Origin: Caldivirga sp. UBA161
Lineage (GTDB): Archaea > Thermoproteota > Thermoprotei > Thermoproteales > Thermocladiaceae
Assembly (NCBI RefSeq): GCF_002506515.1
Contig: NZ_DAXS01000086.1
Span: forward strand, 668 to 11,814
Direction of reading: 5' to 3'
Length of the DNA stretch: 11,147 nucleotides
Below are positions 1-7,213 of the stretch, one piece after another; positions within the stretch are counted from its first letter, which is position 1, and each line of letters starts with the position of its first letter. Made by a program: the position numbers and the translations under genes. The notes beneath the pieces were generated by a model, which was given only the letters and a program-made list of their open reading frames with translations, did no database searches and was not told the DNA's origin.

Positions 1-189
1 AGGGCCTGGGCTGCTCATTAACCTATCAGGCTTAGGGCCTGGGAAGTTATTATCCCATACTCCATCAAATGTAATTAAAGTTACCTCATGGTTAAGCTCC
101 TTAAGGACACGCACCAAGTACCCCATTACCCTTTCAGAACCACTCCATATGGCGCTCCTATCCCTATAAATTACCAATGCCCTACGCAC
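1..189 (-). CDS. Probable glycosyltransferase (GT4-like), N-terminal part only
   Basis: The reading frame runs off the left edge; 63 codons are present. The predicted N-terminus begins MRRALVIYRDRSAIWSGSER, continues with an amphipathic helix (VMGYLVRVLKELNHE) and then a strand, VTLITFDG. This pattern, a first beta strand, a Gly-rich turn with SGSERV, a helix and then HEVTLIT, is the usual start of GT-B fold GT4 glycosyltransferases (the G-G/S-x-E/A-R/V loop after strand 1). Such enzymes move a sugar from a nucleotide donor to a lipid, protein or glycan acceptor at the cytoplasmic side. The start is a GTG at 189; a TATA-like CTTAAAAG centred near 212 sits about 23 bases upstream, so the mRNA would be leaderless. 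The catalytic C-terminal half lies outside the window, so family and substrate cannot be fixed. Confidence 0.6.
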   Translation of the reverse strand, partial: MRRALVIYRDRSAIWSGSERVMGYLVRVLKELNHEVTLITFDGVWDNNFPGPKPDRLMSSPGP

Positions 190-207
190 AGTAATGATTA
201 GGATTAT

Positions 208-219
208 GCTTTTAAGTAT
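208..219 (-). promoter_or_regulatory. TATA box for the partial glycosyltransferase gene
   Basis: Read on the minus strand, ATACTTAAAAGC contains a TATA-like core about 23 bases before the GTG at 189. This spacing predicts transcription starting at or next to the start codon. No Shine-Dalgarno sequence is seen. Confidence 0.45.
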
Positions 220-294
220 TAAATGAGGGGCGTAGCCTTAACTTAATTCACACTATGTGAAATAACTTACGTAATTAAACCGCAATGATCAGTG

Positions 295-2118
295 TTATTC
301 TGTTAATTCAACCACCTTACTTAAATCATCTATAACGTGGCTTAATCCAAGCCTCCTAAGGGTGCTCCTCCTTGGAATCCCCCTATCATCCCACCCCCTA
401 GCCTCATAGTACCAGGTCAGCATTTGCTGGTAGGCATTGTAGTCTAACTTAGTGCCTTTAAGTGGGCCCTTGGTTAATGGGTCCTTAAACCACCTAATGG
501 GTGGCGTATCATAATCCCTAGACCAGCCCCCATATTCCCTAATCCAGAATGCCCTAATGAGTGAGTAAACCCTATTGGCAACCCCCTCAAGATCCAGTTC
601 AAGGCCGGTTGCAGCCTTATACATCCTCCAATACCAGTCCAATTCAAGGCCTATTTCAACCCACGGTAGCCTACACCCAACCATAACTTCAAACCAACCA
701 CCCCTAATGTTCTGTAGCTCAATTACCTTAAGGGCCTTATCCCTACTGTAGGCGAACCTATTAGTCTGAACCTCCCAGGAAATAACCCATGCATCCTTAT
801 GGTGGGCGCCAATTGGGCTTGTGGCGAAGGCTAGGGCCATGCCTGGCGCCGCGTGGCAGTCGTAGGCGCTTACCTCAAGGCCCTTAACATGCATTGCAAA
901 ATCCCCTGACCCACCACCAAGTTTACTTGAAGCACCCTTAACCCCCAGGCCAAGTAGCTTACCTAATTCAGTCCTTTGGTAGGCTATATCTAGGGTTACT
1001 TCAGCAGCCTTCCTGTAATCACCCCACTCTAAGCCATCCCTAATAAGCCCCCTCTCCGTGGCCTCCATGGCCCAGCCTAATGTTGAGCCTAGGCTTATTG
1101 TATCAAGCCCCATCATGTCAGCCAACCTATTCAAGTAAGCAACCTCCTGCAGGTTCCCTACGCCTAAGTTACTGCCTAGCATTGCAATATTCTCGTAATC
1201 CAATTCCGATAACTGCTCCTCAGTATCCTTAACCACGTGGCCACAGGGCATTATGCAGTTTGGGCAGGACCTAGTGGTTACATTATTTTTCTCAACCATA
1301 ACGCCTCCTATTTTATCATAGTGGTCAAACTGCCCCTCCCTGTAATTGAATGTGGGGAGTACACTCGCCTCCTGAGCCCACTCCACTGTGGCTGTTGTCC
1401 CCTGCCTAAGCCAAAAGCCGTAATTCTGCTTAGCCTTAGCCGCCAAGTCGGCATCAACCCCAATCTTACTTAAAGCTGGGTCAGCAGGCTGGGGGAGTGG
1501 CTTAGTGCCCCTTATTACAATGGCCTTAAGCCTCTTACTACCCATAACAGCCCCCATACCGGGCCTACCCCCACTCCTACCCTTCTGGGCAACCACAGTG
1601 GCGAACCTAACCGCATTCTCGCCAGCTGGGCCGATTATCAGCATACCCACATTAGAGCCGTGAATCCTCCTTAACTTATCCTCAGTGGTGAAGGTGTCTA
1701 ACCCCCATAGGTCATCAGCTGGCATTAACTCAACATCATTATTCTCCACGTATAGGTAAATGGGCCTACTTGAAGCACCCTCAATAATCATTGCATCAAA
1801 GCCAGCCCTCCTAAGGTGAACTGAAGCCCAGCTACCAATATTACCATCACCGTAACCACCAGTCAATGGGCTCTTAGCAGCGATCACTAGTTTACCCGTG
1901 TTTGGGCCTGGGTAACCTGTTAATGGCCCCGCAGCAATTATTAGCTTATTTAATGGGCTAAGTGGATCAATACCCCTTGGTAATTCATCCCAAAGCAACT
2001 TAACGGCTAAACCCCTACCACCCACATAATTCATGAGTATTGATGAATCAATATCTTGAATCCAGTACTTACCTAGGCTTAAGTTAACCCTAATTAACCT
2101 ACCTGTCCAACCCCTCAT
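295..2118 (-). CDS. Aldehyde ferredoxin oxidoreductase family protein (tungsten/molybdopterin enzyme)
   Basis: This 607-residue cytoplasmic protein has the full length and domain order of the AOR family, which oxidises aldehydes to acids and passes two electrons to ferredoxin through a tungsto-bispterin centre and a [4Fe-4S] cluster. The N-terminal domain (about 1-205) carries GGRGLAVKLLWDELP (33-47), SPLTGGYGDGNIGSW (83-97) and GRPGMGAVMGSKRLKAI (184-200), as usual for pterin binding. The cluster ligands are visible as C285-x2-C288-x3-C292 plus a distant C482 (VGCRLPW). DMMGLD (334-339) matches the D-x-x-G-L-D pterin motif; E309 and H439/H440 fall where the family has its active-site Glu and His. 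The second pterin loop reads AYDCHAAPGMALAF, not the common D-P-R form. The ATG at 2118 is 26 bases after a TATA box, so it is probably leaderless. The substrate cannot be told from sequence, so no specific symbol (aor, for, wor) is given. Confidence 0.93.
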   Translation of the reverse strand: MRGWTGRLIRVNLSLGKYWIQDIDSSILMNYVGGRGLAVKLLWDELPRGIDPLSPLNKLIIAAGPLTGYPGPNTGKLVIAAKSPLTGGYGDGNIGSWASVHLRRAGFDAMIIEGASSRPIYLYVENNDVELMPADDLWGLDTFTTEDKLRRIHGSNVGMLIIGPAGENAVRFATVVAQKGRSGGRPGMGAVMGSKRLKAIVIRGTKPLPQPADPALSKIGVDADLAAKAKQNYGFWLRQGTTATVEWAQEASVLPTFNYREGQFDHYDKIGGVMVEKNNVTTRSCPNCIMPCGHVVKDTEEQLSELDYENIAMLGSNLGVGNLQEVAYLNRLADMMGLDTISLGSTLGWAMEATERGLIRDGLEWGDYRKAAEVTLDIAYQRTELGKLLGLGVKGASSKLGGGSGDFAMHVKGLEVSAYDCHAAPGMALAFATSPIGAHHKDAWVISWEVQTNRFAYSRDKALKVIELQNIRGGWFEVMVGCRLPWVEIGLELDWYWRMYKAATGLELDLEGVANRVYSLIRAFWIREYGGWSRDYDTPPIRWFKDPLTKGPLKGTKLDYNAYQQMLTWYYEARGWDDRGIPRRSTLRRLGLSHVIDDLSKVVELTE

Positions 2119-2138
2119 AATGAGTGAAGCAATATTCC

Positions 2139-2150
2139 AGTATAAATTAC
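2139..2150 (-). promoter_or_regulatory. TATA box of the AOR gene
   Basis: On the minus strand GTAATTTATACT carries an ATTTATA core centred about 26 bases before the ATG at 2118. The spacing predicts a leaderless transcript, and no ribosome binding site lies between the box and the start. Confidence 0.6.
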
Positions 2151-2218
2151 TTCTGCTTAAGCAAATCCTAATTAATTATTAATTCACTTGAATTTGAAGG
2201 GCACGTTACGGTAAGAAT

Positions 2219-2233
2219 GAGAAAAGAAATTAA
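2219..2233 (-). terminator. Possible pyrimidine-tract terminator of the thermosome gene
   Basis: About 30 bases after the thermosome stop the minus strand reads TTAATTTCTTTTCTC, a T-rich tract. Archaeal termination mostly depends on T-runs without hairpins, so this is a reasonable but weak candidate. It lies ahead of the AOR promoter and would separate the two transcripts. Confidence 0.35.
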
Positions 2234-2262
2234 ACCTATAACCTTAGTTAACTTAGTTTTAA

Positions 2263-3948
2263 TTAATCACTACTGCTACTGGATCCACTTTCTTCGCCGG
2301 TCTTTGATTCCTCACCAGTCTTACCCTTGCCTCCTGCAGATGACTTAGTCTGGCCAGCGGCTATTATGTCATCTATCCTAAGCACCATTATTGCAGCCTC
2401 AGTGGCACTCCTCAGTACCTGCATCTTAACTATTAATGGGTCCCATATGTTTAATTCACTCATCCTAGTTATCTTGCCGCCAAGCACATCCACACCAGCG
2501 TCAAGCTCACCCTTATCATGCCTACTCCTCAACTCAGCTATAGCATCCACTGGGTCTAGGCCAGCCGTTAAGGCTAGTATTTCTGGAACCTTCTCCACGG
2601 CCTCAGCATACCTCATTACTGCTAACTGCTCCTTACCCGGAAGCTTCCTACCCCATTCCCTAAGCCTCCTAGCCACCTCAATCTCGAAGGCTCCACCACC
2701 TGGTACTATTCTTGGATCTCTGAATAGGTCCCTTGTAACGTGTAGCGCATCGTTTATTGACCTCTCAGCCTCATCAAGAACCCTATCAGCGGCACCCCTA
2801 ATTAGTATTGTAACTGCCCTTGGGTTGGGGCATTGTTCAACGAAGACCATCTTCTCCTCCCCAACCTTCCTCTCCTCAACTAATCCAGCTGCGCCAAGGT
2901 CCTCGGGCTTAAGGTCCTTAATACTTGTGGCTATCCTAGCCCCAGTGGCCTTAGCCAGCTTCTCAATGTCACTCCTCTTAACCCTCCTAACAGCCATAAT
3001 ACCAGCCTTAGCCAGGAAGTGCTGTGCAGTCTCATCAATACCCTTCTGCGTAATGACTACATTAGCCCCTATCTCCTTAAGCTTATCAACGTAACCCTTA
3101 AGTATGTTAGCCTCCTCCTCAAGGTACGCCTTAATCTGCTGCGGTGATGAGACTGAAATCTTAGTGGTCCACTCAGGCTTCTCAATCTCAAGTGGTGCAT
3201 CTAGGACAGCTATCTTAGCGTTCTCAATCCTCTTAGGCATACCTGGATGGACAACCTCCTTATCTAGTACAATACCCTGAATGAACTGGGTCTCATATAG
3301 GCTCTGGCCCTTCTTCTTCTCAACCTTAATCCAATCCAAGTCAAGGTTGTACCTACCGTTTGTTTGCTCAGCAGCCACATATGAGGCATCAACGACAATT
3401 TTAGCTAGGTAATCCCTAGCCTCAGCGACAACCTTACTGCTCAGTGAGTTGGCGACAATCTTAGCAACCTCATCCCTATTACTCAAGTTAACTGGGTATA
3501 TTAGATTCGGTACCTCGGTTATCGTGGAGTTTATGTAGTCTAAGGCCTTCTTAAAGCCATCAATTATTATGGTTGGGTGGATACCCTCATCGAGAAGTAT
3601 CTCAGCCTGCTCAAGGAGCTTACCCGCTAGGACAACCACCGTGGTTGTACCGTCACCAACCTCCGCATCCTGCGCCTTAGCCACCTCAACAAGTAGCTTA
3701 GCTGCCGGGTGCTGAACCTCCATTTCCTTAAGTATTGTTGCACCATCACCAGTTATCGTTACGTCGCCGAAGGCATCAATGAGCAGCTTATCCATTCCCC
3801 TAGGTCCAAGGCTTGTTTGAAGAACCTCAGTTATAACCTTAGCAGCCATTATGTTACTCCTCCTGGCATCTGCACCAGTTGTCCTTGAACTACCCTCCTT
3901 AAGTATGGCTACTGGAACACCAGTCTTAGGTTGTTGAGCTGTTGACAT
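2263..3948 (-). CDS. Thermosome subunit (group II chaperonin)
   Basis: ATP-driven cytosolic chaperonin subunit that assembles into a double-ring folding chamber. Numbering from the upstream ATG at 3954 (563 residues), family signatures are LGPRGMDKLL (49-58), GDGATIL (69-75), EVGDGTTTVVVLAG (98-111, with catalytic D101), NGRYNLDLDW (199-208), VPGGGAFEIEVARRLR (417-432), DAGVDVLGGKI (485-495) and RIDDIIAAGQ (526-535). All key ATP-site motifs are present, so the subunit should be active. Two in-frame starts lie two codons apart (MHMSTAQQ). The TATA core at 3971-3978 is centred 26 bases before the second ATG (3948) but only about 20 before the first, so the second is preferred. The C-terminus has KTGEES twice in tandem and ends in a serine run and Asp, in place of the Gly-Met-rich tail of many thermosomes. 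Only one subunit gene is in view; which paralogue (alpha, beta, gamma) it is cannot be told. Confidence 0.96.
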   Translation of the reverse strand: MSTAQQPKTGVPVAILKEGSSRTTGADARRSNIMAAKVITEVLQTSLGPRGMDKLLIDAFGDVTITGDGATILKEMEVQHPAAKLLVEVAKAQDAEVGDGTTTVVVLAGKLLEQAEILLDEGIHPTIIIDGFKKALDYINSTITEVPNLIYPVNLSNRDEVAKIVANSLSSKVVAEARDYLAKIVVDASYVAAEQTNGRYNLDLDWIKVEKKKGQSLYETQFIQGIVLDKEVVHPGMPKRIENAKIAVLDAPLEIEKPEWTTKISVSSPQQIKAYLEEEANILKGYVDKLKEIGANVVITQKGIDETAQHFLAKAGIMAVRRVKRSDIEKLAKATGARIATSIKDLKPEDLGAAGLVEERKVGEEKMVFVEQCPNPRAVTILIRGAADRVLDEAERSINDALHVTRDLFRDPRIVPGGGAFEIEVARRLREWGRKLPGKEQLAVMRYAEAVEKVPEILALTAGLDPVDAIAELRSRHDKGELDAGVDVLGGKITRMSELNIWDPLIVKMQVLRSATEAAIMVLRIDDIIAAGQTKSSAGGKGKTGEESKTGEESGSSSSSD

Positions 3949-3968
3949 ATGCATCCCCAGAAGCCGCT

Positions 3969-3981
3969 TCTATATAAACCT
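3969..3981 (-). promoter_or_regulatory. TATA box of the thermosome gene
   Basis: The minus strand reads GGTTTATATAGA, preceded by a purine-rich GGGAAA that could serve as a BRE. This is the cleanest TATA box in the window, in keeping with a highly expressed heat-shock gene. Its spacing picks the ATG at 3948 as the leaderless start. Confidence 0.65.
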
Positions 3982-4033
3982 TTCCCTAAGTAGCCATAAA
4001 ACCCTAGGAAGCTGTATGAAGTGTATTAAGTGG

Positions 4034-5053
4034 TTAAATAAGCTTCATAGCCTTCATAGTCTCTAAGGTTAATATAGTTATACCAGCAGCACCCCTAACC
4101 AGGTTATCGCCTAAGGCAACCATCCTAACAATGTTACTTGAAGCCATTAACCTACCCACAGTAACAGCCATGTGATCCAAATCCCTAGCCGGCTGGGGGG
4201 CATCAGGCCTATTGGAAACTATTATTGGCCTAGGTGGCGCGGTTGGTAGGTTAGCCTCCTGGGGTAGCGATTTGAAGTTAATTAACTCATGCTTAACATC
4301 ATCAACACTGTACTCCTTATCCATTACCATGAATATTGATGCCATGTGGCCATACTTAACCGGAACCCTTATTGAAGTAACCCTAACAGGCCTACCCCAT
4401 GGCTCATACTTACCCTTACCCATAGTACCCAGCATTTTATTCGACTCAGCAGCTATCTTATCCTCCTCACCCTTAATGAAGGGTATTACGTTACCCTCAA
4501 TGGCTAGGTACGATAAACCCATGTAACCAGCCCCAGAAACCGCTTGAAGTGTGGTTACATATAATTCCCTAATGTGGTTGGCCAAGGGCTTTATCGCCAA
4601 GGTCACTATGGCTGATGTACAGTTGGGGTTCTTAATGAGCCAAGGCCCCTTTGATTCCCTTAAAACCTCAAGATGCTGCCAATTCACCTCAGGGTTTATT
4701 AACGGTACATTGGGGTCCATTCTCCTTGGGGAAGCATTAGATATTACGTTTAAACCAGCCTCAAGTAGCTTAGCCTCAACTGGCTCAGCAACATCATTAG
4801 GTAAAGCTGATAATACAAAATCAACGTTCCTTTGATCCACTGGGTCCGTTGAGGTTAATTTAATCCCCCTAGCATACTCAGGAACATCACCCTCTATGAA
4901 CCATTTAACAACATCACCATACCTCTGCCCAACCTTACCTGGTGAGGCTGAGAGGGCGGCCACCTCAATGTATGGGTGATCCTCAAGTAACTTAACCATC
5001 CACTGCCCCACTAGGCCTGTGGCCCCAAGTATTGAAACCTTCACCTTATCCAT
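4034..5053 (-). CDS. asd: Aspartate-semialdehyde dehydrogenase
   Basis: Reduces aspartyl-4-phosphate to aspartate 4-semialdehyde with NADPH, the second step toward threonine, methionine and possibly lysine. Numbering from the upstream GTG at 5065 (343 residues), it has the NADP-binding GATGLVG (14-20), the nucleophile in KNPNCTSAIV (C149), a SGAG turn (177-180) and the base in RVPVKYGHMA (H240). Length and the NPNCTS motif fit the archaeal/fungal-type subgroup. The GTG at 5065 is a possible start, but the ATG at 5053 is preferred because GGGTGG lies four bases upstream and the protein then begins MDKVKVSILGATG, typical of the family. Even so the gene overlaps the end of aspartate kinase by 13 bases, which implies one transcript and coupled translation. 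No promoter of its own is seen. Confidence 0.95.
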   Translation of the reverse strand: MDKVKVSILGATGLVGQWMVKLLEDHPYIEVAALSASPGKVGQRYGDVVKWFIEGDVPEYARGIKLTSTDPVDQRNVDFVLSALPNDVAEPVEAKLLEAGLNVISNASPRRMDPNVPLINPEVNWQHLEVLRESKGPWLIKNPNCTSAIVTLAIKPLANHIRELYVTTLQAVSGAGYMGLSYLAIEGNVIPFIKGEEDKIAAESNKMLGTMGKGKYEPWGRPVRVTSIRVPVKYGHMASIFMVMDKEYSVDDVKHELINFKSLPQEANLPTAPPRPIIVSNRPDAPQPARDLDHMAVTVGRLMASSNIVRMVALGDNLVRGAAGITILTLETMKAMKLI

Positions 5054-6174
5054 GAAACCACCCACTTATGCAGGTCCTTAGCTAACTTAACCGCATTGTC
5101 TTGATCCTTAATTATTGTTGATACAGCATTACCCTCAGTATCATTGATTACATCCACTGGGTCGTAGCTACTCATTATTAGGTAAACCTCCCTCCTATAC
5201 TCATCAAGCCCCATTACGCAGCCAACCACAGTAACTGCGTAACCACTCTTAAGGTTAATTAAGCCTATTGAATCTACATTAGATAATGAGACTAATTTAG
5301 GCGTGTTAACGCACCTTGATATTATTGACGTACCATTGCTTGACCACGGGTTAGTTACCATGACGTTAATGTTACTGTCTATCAGCGGCTTAAACGTACC
5401 TGGGTGGAACTTCTTAGCACCCGTTAATGATGCTACGTAGGCCTCCTCATGGGTTAGGCTTGGTATTACCTTAGCATCACCTATTATCCTAGGATCCCCA
5501 GTCATTATACCCTCAACGTCAGTGTAGAAGATTAACCTTGGGGCATTAATGTATGCTGCTATTAATGAGGCAGTGTAGTCACTACCACCCCTACCCAATG
5601 ATGTTAACCTACCGTTTAGGCTAATTCCAAGGAAACCTGGAGCAACCACAATACTCCTCCTGGATAAGGCCCAAGTTAACCTATTCCTAACGTAGTGTGC
5701 ACTAACACCCAGTACTGAGGCTTTACCCCAATCCTCATTAGTCATTATTCCTGGATCATACACAGCTCCTGCATCAACACCAAGCTCATTGTAGAGGATT
5801 GACTCAATCAGCATTACTGATAGTAATTCACCATGTACAATAACGTTATCTCTAACCCATGGCTCCCTAACGTTAACTAATGCTTCCAGCCTCTCACCCA
5901 CACCCTCAATTAACTTGCCTAGTTTACTTAAACCAAGCCTAAATGCCTCATTTAAGTATGGTTGGATTGCATCCCTTATTAAATACGGCTTACCCTCATC
6001 GTATGCCCTAATTAGGAGGTCAGTAACACCCTTCATAGCTGAGACAACGAGAATTAACTTACTGTCATCAACCAAATGCCTCTCAATGACTTTACTTAAA
6101 ACCTTCTCAACGTCACCTGGCTTAAGCAGGGAGCCGCCTACCTTAGCCACGGTGACGTTTAATGTCCTTGGCAT
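5041..6174 (-). CDS. Aspartate kinase with a shortened regulatory region
   Basis: Phosphorylates aspartate with ATP, the committed step of the aspartate pathway; its product is the substrate of the overlapping downstream dehydrogenase. Numbering from the upstream GTG at 6195 (384 residues), the amino-acid kinase domain shows KVGGSLL (18-24, the K-F-G-G-S site), VHGELLSV (120-127), PGFLG...GRLTSLGRGGSDYTAS (186-210) and TDVEGIMTGDPRI (225-237). After the kinase domain (about residue 295) only about 90 residues remain, beginning VSLSNVDSIGLINLKSG. Most aspartate kinases have two ACT domains (about 160 residues) and total about 450, so feedback control by lysine or threonine may be reduced or different. 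Starts at GTG 6195, GTG 6192 and ATG 6174 are possible; a TATATAT box is centred 28 bases before the ATG, and family homology begins just after it, so the ATG is preferred. TGA stop lies inside asd. Confidence 0.93.
   Translation of the reverse strand: MPRTLNVTVAKVGGSLLKPGDVEKVLSKVIERHLVDDSKLILVVSAMKGVTDLLIRAYDEGKPYLIRDAIQPYLNEAFRLGLSKLGKLIEGVGERLEALVNVREPWVRDNVIVHGELLSVMLIESILYNELGVDAGAVYDPGIMTNEDWGKASVLGVSAHYVRNRLTWALSRRSIVVAPGFLGISLNGRLTSLGRGGSDYTASLIAAYINAPRLIFYTDVEGIMTGDPRIIGDAKVIPSLTHEEAYVASLTGAKKFHPGTFKPLIDSNINVMVTNPWSSNGTSIISRCVNTPKLVSLSNVDSIGLINLKSGYAVTVVGCVMGLDEYRREVYLIMSSYDPVDVINDTEGNAVSTIIKDQDNAVKLAKDLHKWVVSWIR
5058..5063 (-). promoter_or_regulatory. Ribosome binding site deciding the asd start
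   Basis: GGGTGG on the minus strand, four bases before the ATG at 5053 and inside the last codons of aspartate kinase, resembles the archaeal GGTG core. It supports the internal ATG over the GTG at 5065. Confidence 0.45.
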
Positions 6175-6196
6175 GTTTCCCGCATTTCCCACCACA

Positions 6197-6230
6197 TCAT
6201 ATATAGCCTCGTAATAACCCTCTTTTAAAC
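6197..6230 (-). promoter_or_regulatory. Promoter region of the aspartate kinase-asd operon (two TATA-like boxes)
   Basis: On the minus strand GTTTAAAAGA (6230-6221) is followed by GGCTATATATGA (6208-6197). The second is centred 28 bases before the ATG at 6174 and would give a leaderless mRNA. The first is centred 31 bases before the GTG at 6195 and would give a short leader to either start. Which one is used decides the N-terminus. Confidence 0.5.
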
Positions 6231-6324
6231 ATTACCCCCCTAATTAAACTATATTCTACCGCCTTGATTATTATTTACCTAACCCATACACTAGATATTG
6301 CATTAGCTGTAATTACTAAACTAT

Positions 6325-6381
6325 TCATAGGTTAATGCCTTTAATTATGACAAATAGCAGCGTTAATACCCATAACTCCAC
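6325..6381 (-). CDS. Possible hydrophobic micro-ORF, 18 residues
   Basis: A GTG-started frame encodes MELWVLTLLFVIIKGINL, a single hydrophobic stretch long enough to reach most of the way across a membrane. A TATA-like GCTTTTAATC (6412-6403) is centred 26 bases upstream of the GTG, the same leaderless spacing as the real genes here. There is no homology evidence, and such short frames arise by chance in AT-rich DNA, so this is only a candidate. It overlaps another short frame on the opposite strand. Confidence 0.15.
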   Translation of the reverse strand: MELWVLTLLFVIIKGINL

Positions 6382-6586
6382 ATTATCCTTAAGTAGGGTT
6401 ATGATTAAAAGCCGCCTACAATACTTAGATAAAATTACCACTTAATTACCTCACTTAAAGGAAGCAAGGCTTATTATTTACCATTATTTAAAGTGAAGAG
6501 CCATTTGCTACAATACATAGCCTCCAATCAAGCATTACAGAAAACTGCTGAAGCTAAGGTATGGGGTTAATTTATATAAGGTAATA

Positions 6587-7213
6587 TTACTGCGAATCCT
6601 CCTCTGCCTTAGCCTCGCTCTTAGCGTACTTCTCCATTATCTTTAATTTAACCTCCTCAAAGTGTTTACTAATGTTTTCAGGCTCAAGCCCCCTTGCAAT
6701 GTACTTGGAGAACCTTATCTTGTAGAACTCTGGCTTTGACTGTTTTAGGTTTAATGCATATTGAGCTACATGTTCCCCGCTTAACCTATCCTCACTTGGT
6801 AAGACCTCCTCATCATGAGGCACCTCTAATCCAGCATCCACGGCACCCTTAACCACTGCGAATAACCTACCACCCTTAGTGACTCTATGCAGCCCAGCAT
6901 CAAGAACAGCTGACTTAATGCCTTTTAGTAATGCCCTATATCCAATAAGTAAACCCACTAGGTATGCTGCAGGTGTGTTTCCAGTTCCACCAAGCCAACC
7001 AAACTCCTTAACTAACTCCCTGCTATTCGCCTCAGCTACGGTGAAGTCCCCCTGTGGTGCTGATACTACCACTTGAGCAATCACGTAACGGTTACTGAAC
7101 CTTACAACCAGCCTTGGTTTACCACTTATTACCATAATCCTCCTCTTATAGTAATTAGTCTTACCCTCCCTCCTCCTCCTGAACTTAACCTTATACCTAC
7201 CGCTACTTGCCAT
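6587..7213 (-). CDS. rpl18: 50S ribosomal protein uL18 (L18; eukaryotic L5 type)
   Basis: Large-subunit protein that binds 5S rRNA in the central protuberance. The 208-residue length fits the archaeal form, longer than bacterial L18. Recognisable stretches are YKVKFRRRREGKTNYYKRR (7-25), GKPRLVVRFSNRYVIAQVV (31-49), GTGNTPAAYLVGLLIGYRAL (76-95) and LHRVTKGGRLFAVVKGAVDAGLEVPHDEEVLPSEDR (108-143). A charged C-terminal helix ends in an Ala/Glu-rich tail (AKSEAKAEEDSQ). The ATG shares one base with the eL19 stop (TAATG), and GGGGTGG lies six bases upstream, so translation is probably coupled. It is the last gene of the operon; uS5, which usually follows in archaeal spc operons, is absent. Confidence 0.96.
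   Translation of the reverse strand: MASSGRYKVKFRRRREGKTNYYKRRIMVISGKPRLVVRFSNRYVIAQVVVSAPQGDFTVAEANSRELVKEFGWLGGTGNTPAAYLVGLLIGYRALLKGIKSAVLDAGLHRVTKGGRLFAVVKGAVDAGLEVPHDEEVLPSEDRLSGEHVAQYALNLKQSKPEFYKIRFSKYIARGLEPENISKHFEEVKLKIMEKYAKSEAKAEEDSQ

Larger units (their letters stand above)
6196..6586. other. Intergenic spacer with no confident gene
   Basis: These 391 bases lie between the aspartate kinase start and the uL18 stop. The promoter boxes of aspartate kinase occupy the left end. No tRNA, rRNA, C/D-box pair or repeat array was seen. Two micro-ORFs on opposite strands overlap in the middle: an 18-residue hydrophobic one (6325-6381, minus) and a 36-residue one (6335-6445, plus). Near the right end, TTAATTTATATAAGG (6567-6581) looks TATA-like on both strands but points into uL18 or into empty spacer. 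Confidence 0.6.

Noticed and set aside
1237..1473. A 78-codon plus-strand frame inside the AOR gene
   Set aside because: It is antisense to the Cys-cluster region of a clearly conserved enzyme and shows no domain or start signal of its own.
2327..3094. A 255-codon open frame on the plus strand
   Set aside because: It lies wholly antisense to the thermosome gene; its Ser/Leu/Thr/Ala-rich low-complexity product is what the complement of biased codons gives, and it has no promoter or family motif.
5915..6214. A 99-codon plus-strand frame over the 5' end of aspartate kinase
   Set aside because: It is antisense to the conserved kinase motif KVGGSLL and would end in the kinase promoter; no evidence supports it.
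6565..6582. TATA-like sequence next to the uL18 stop
   Set aside because: On the plus strand it would drive antisense RNA through the ribosomal operon, and on the minus strand no gene follows at the right spacing. AT-rich spacer is a simpler reading.
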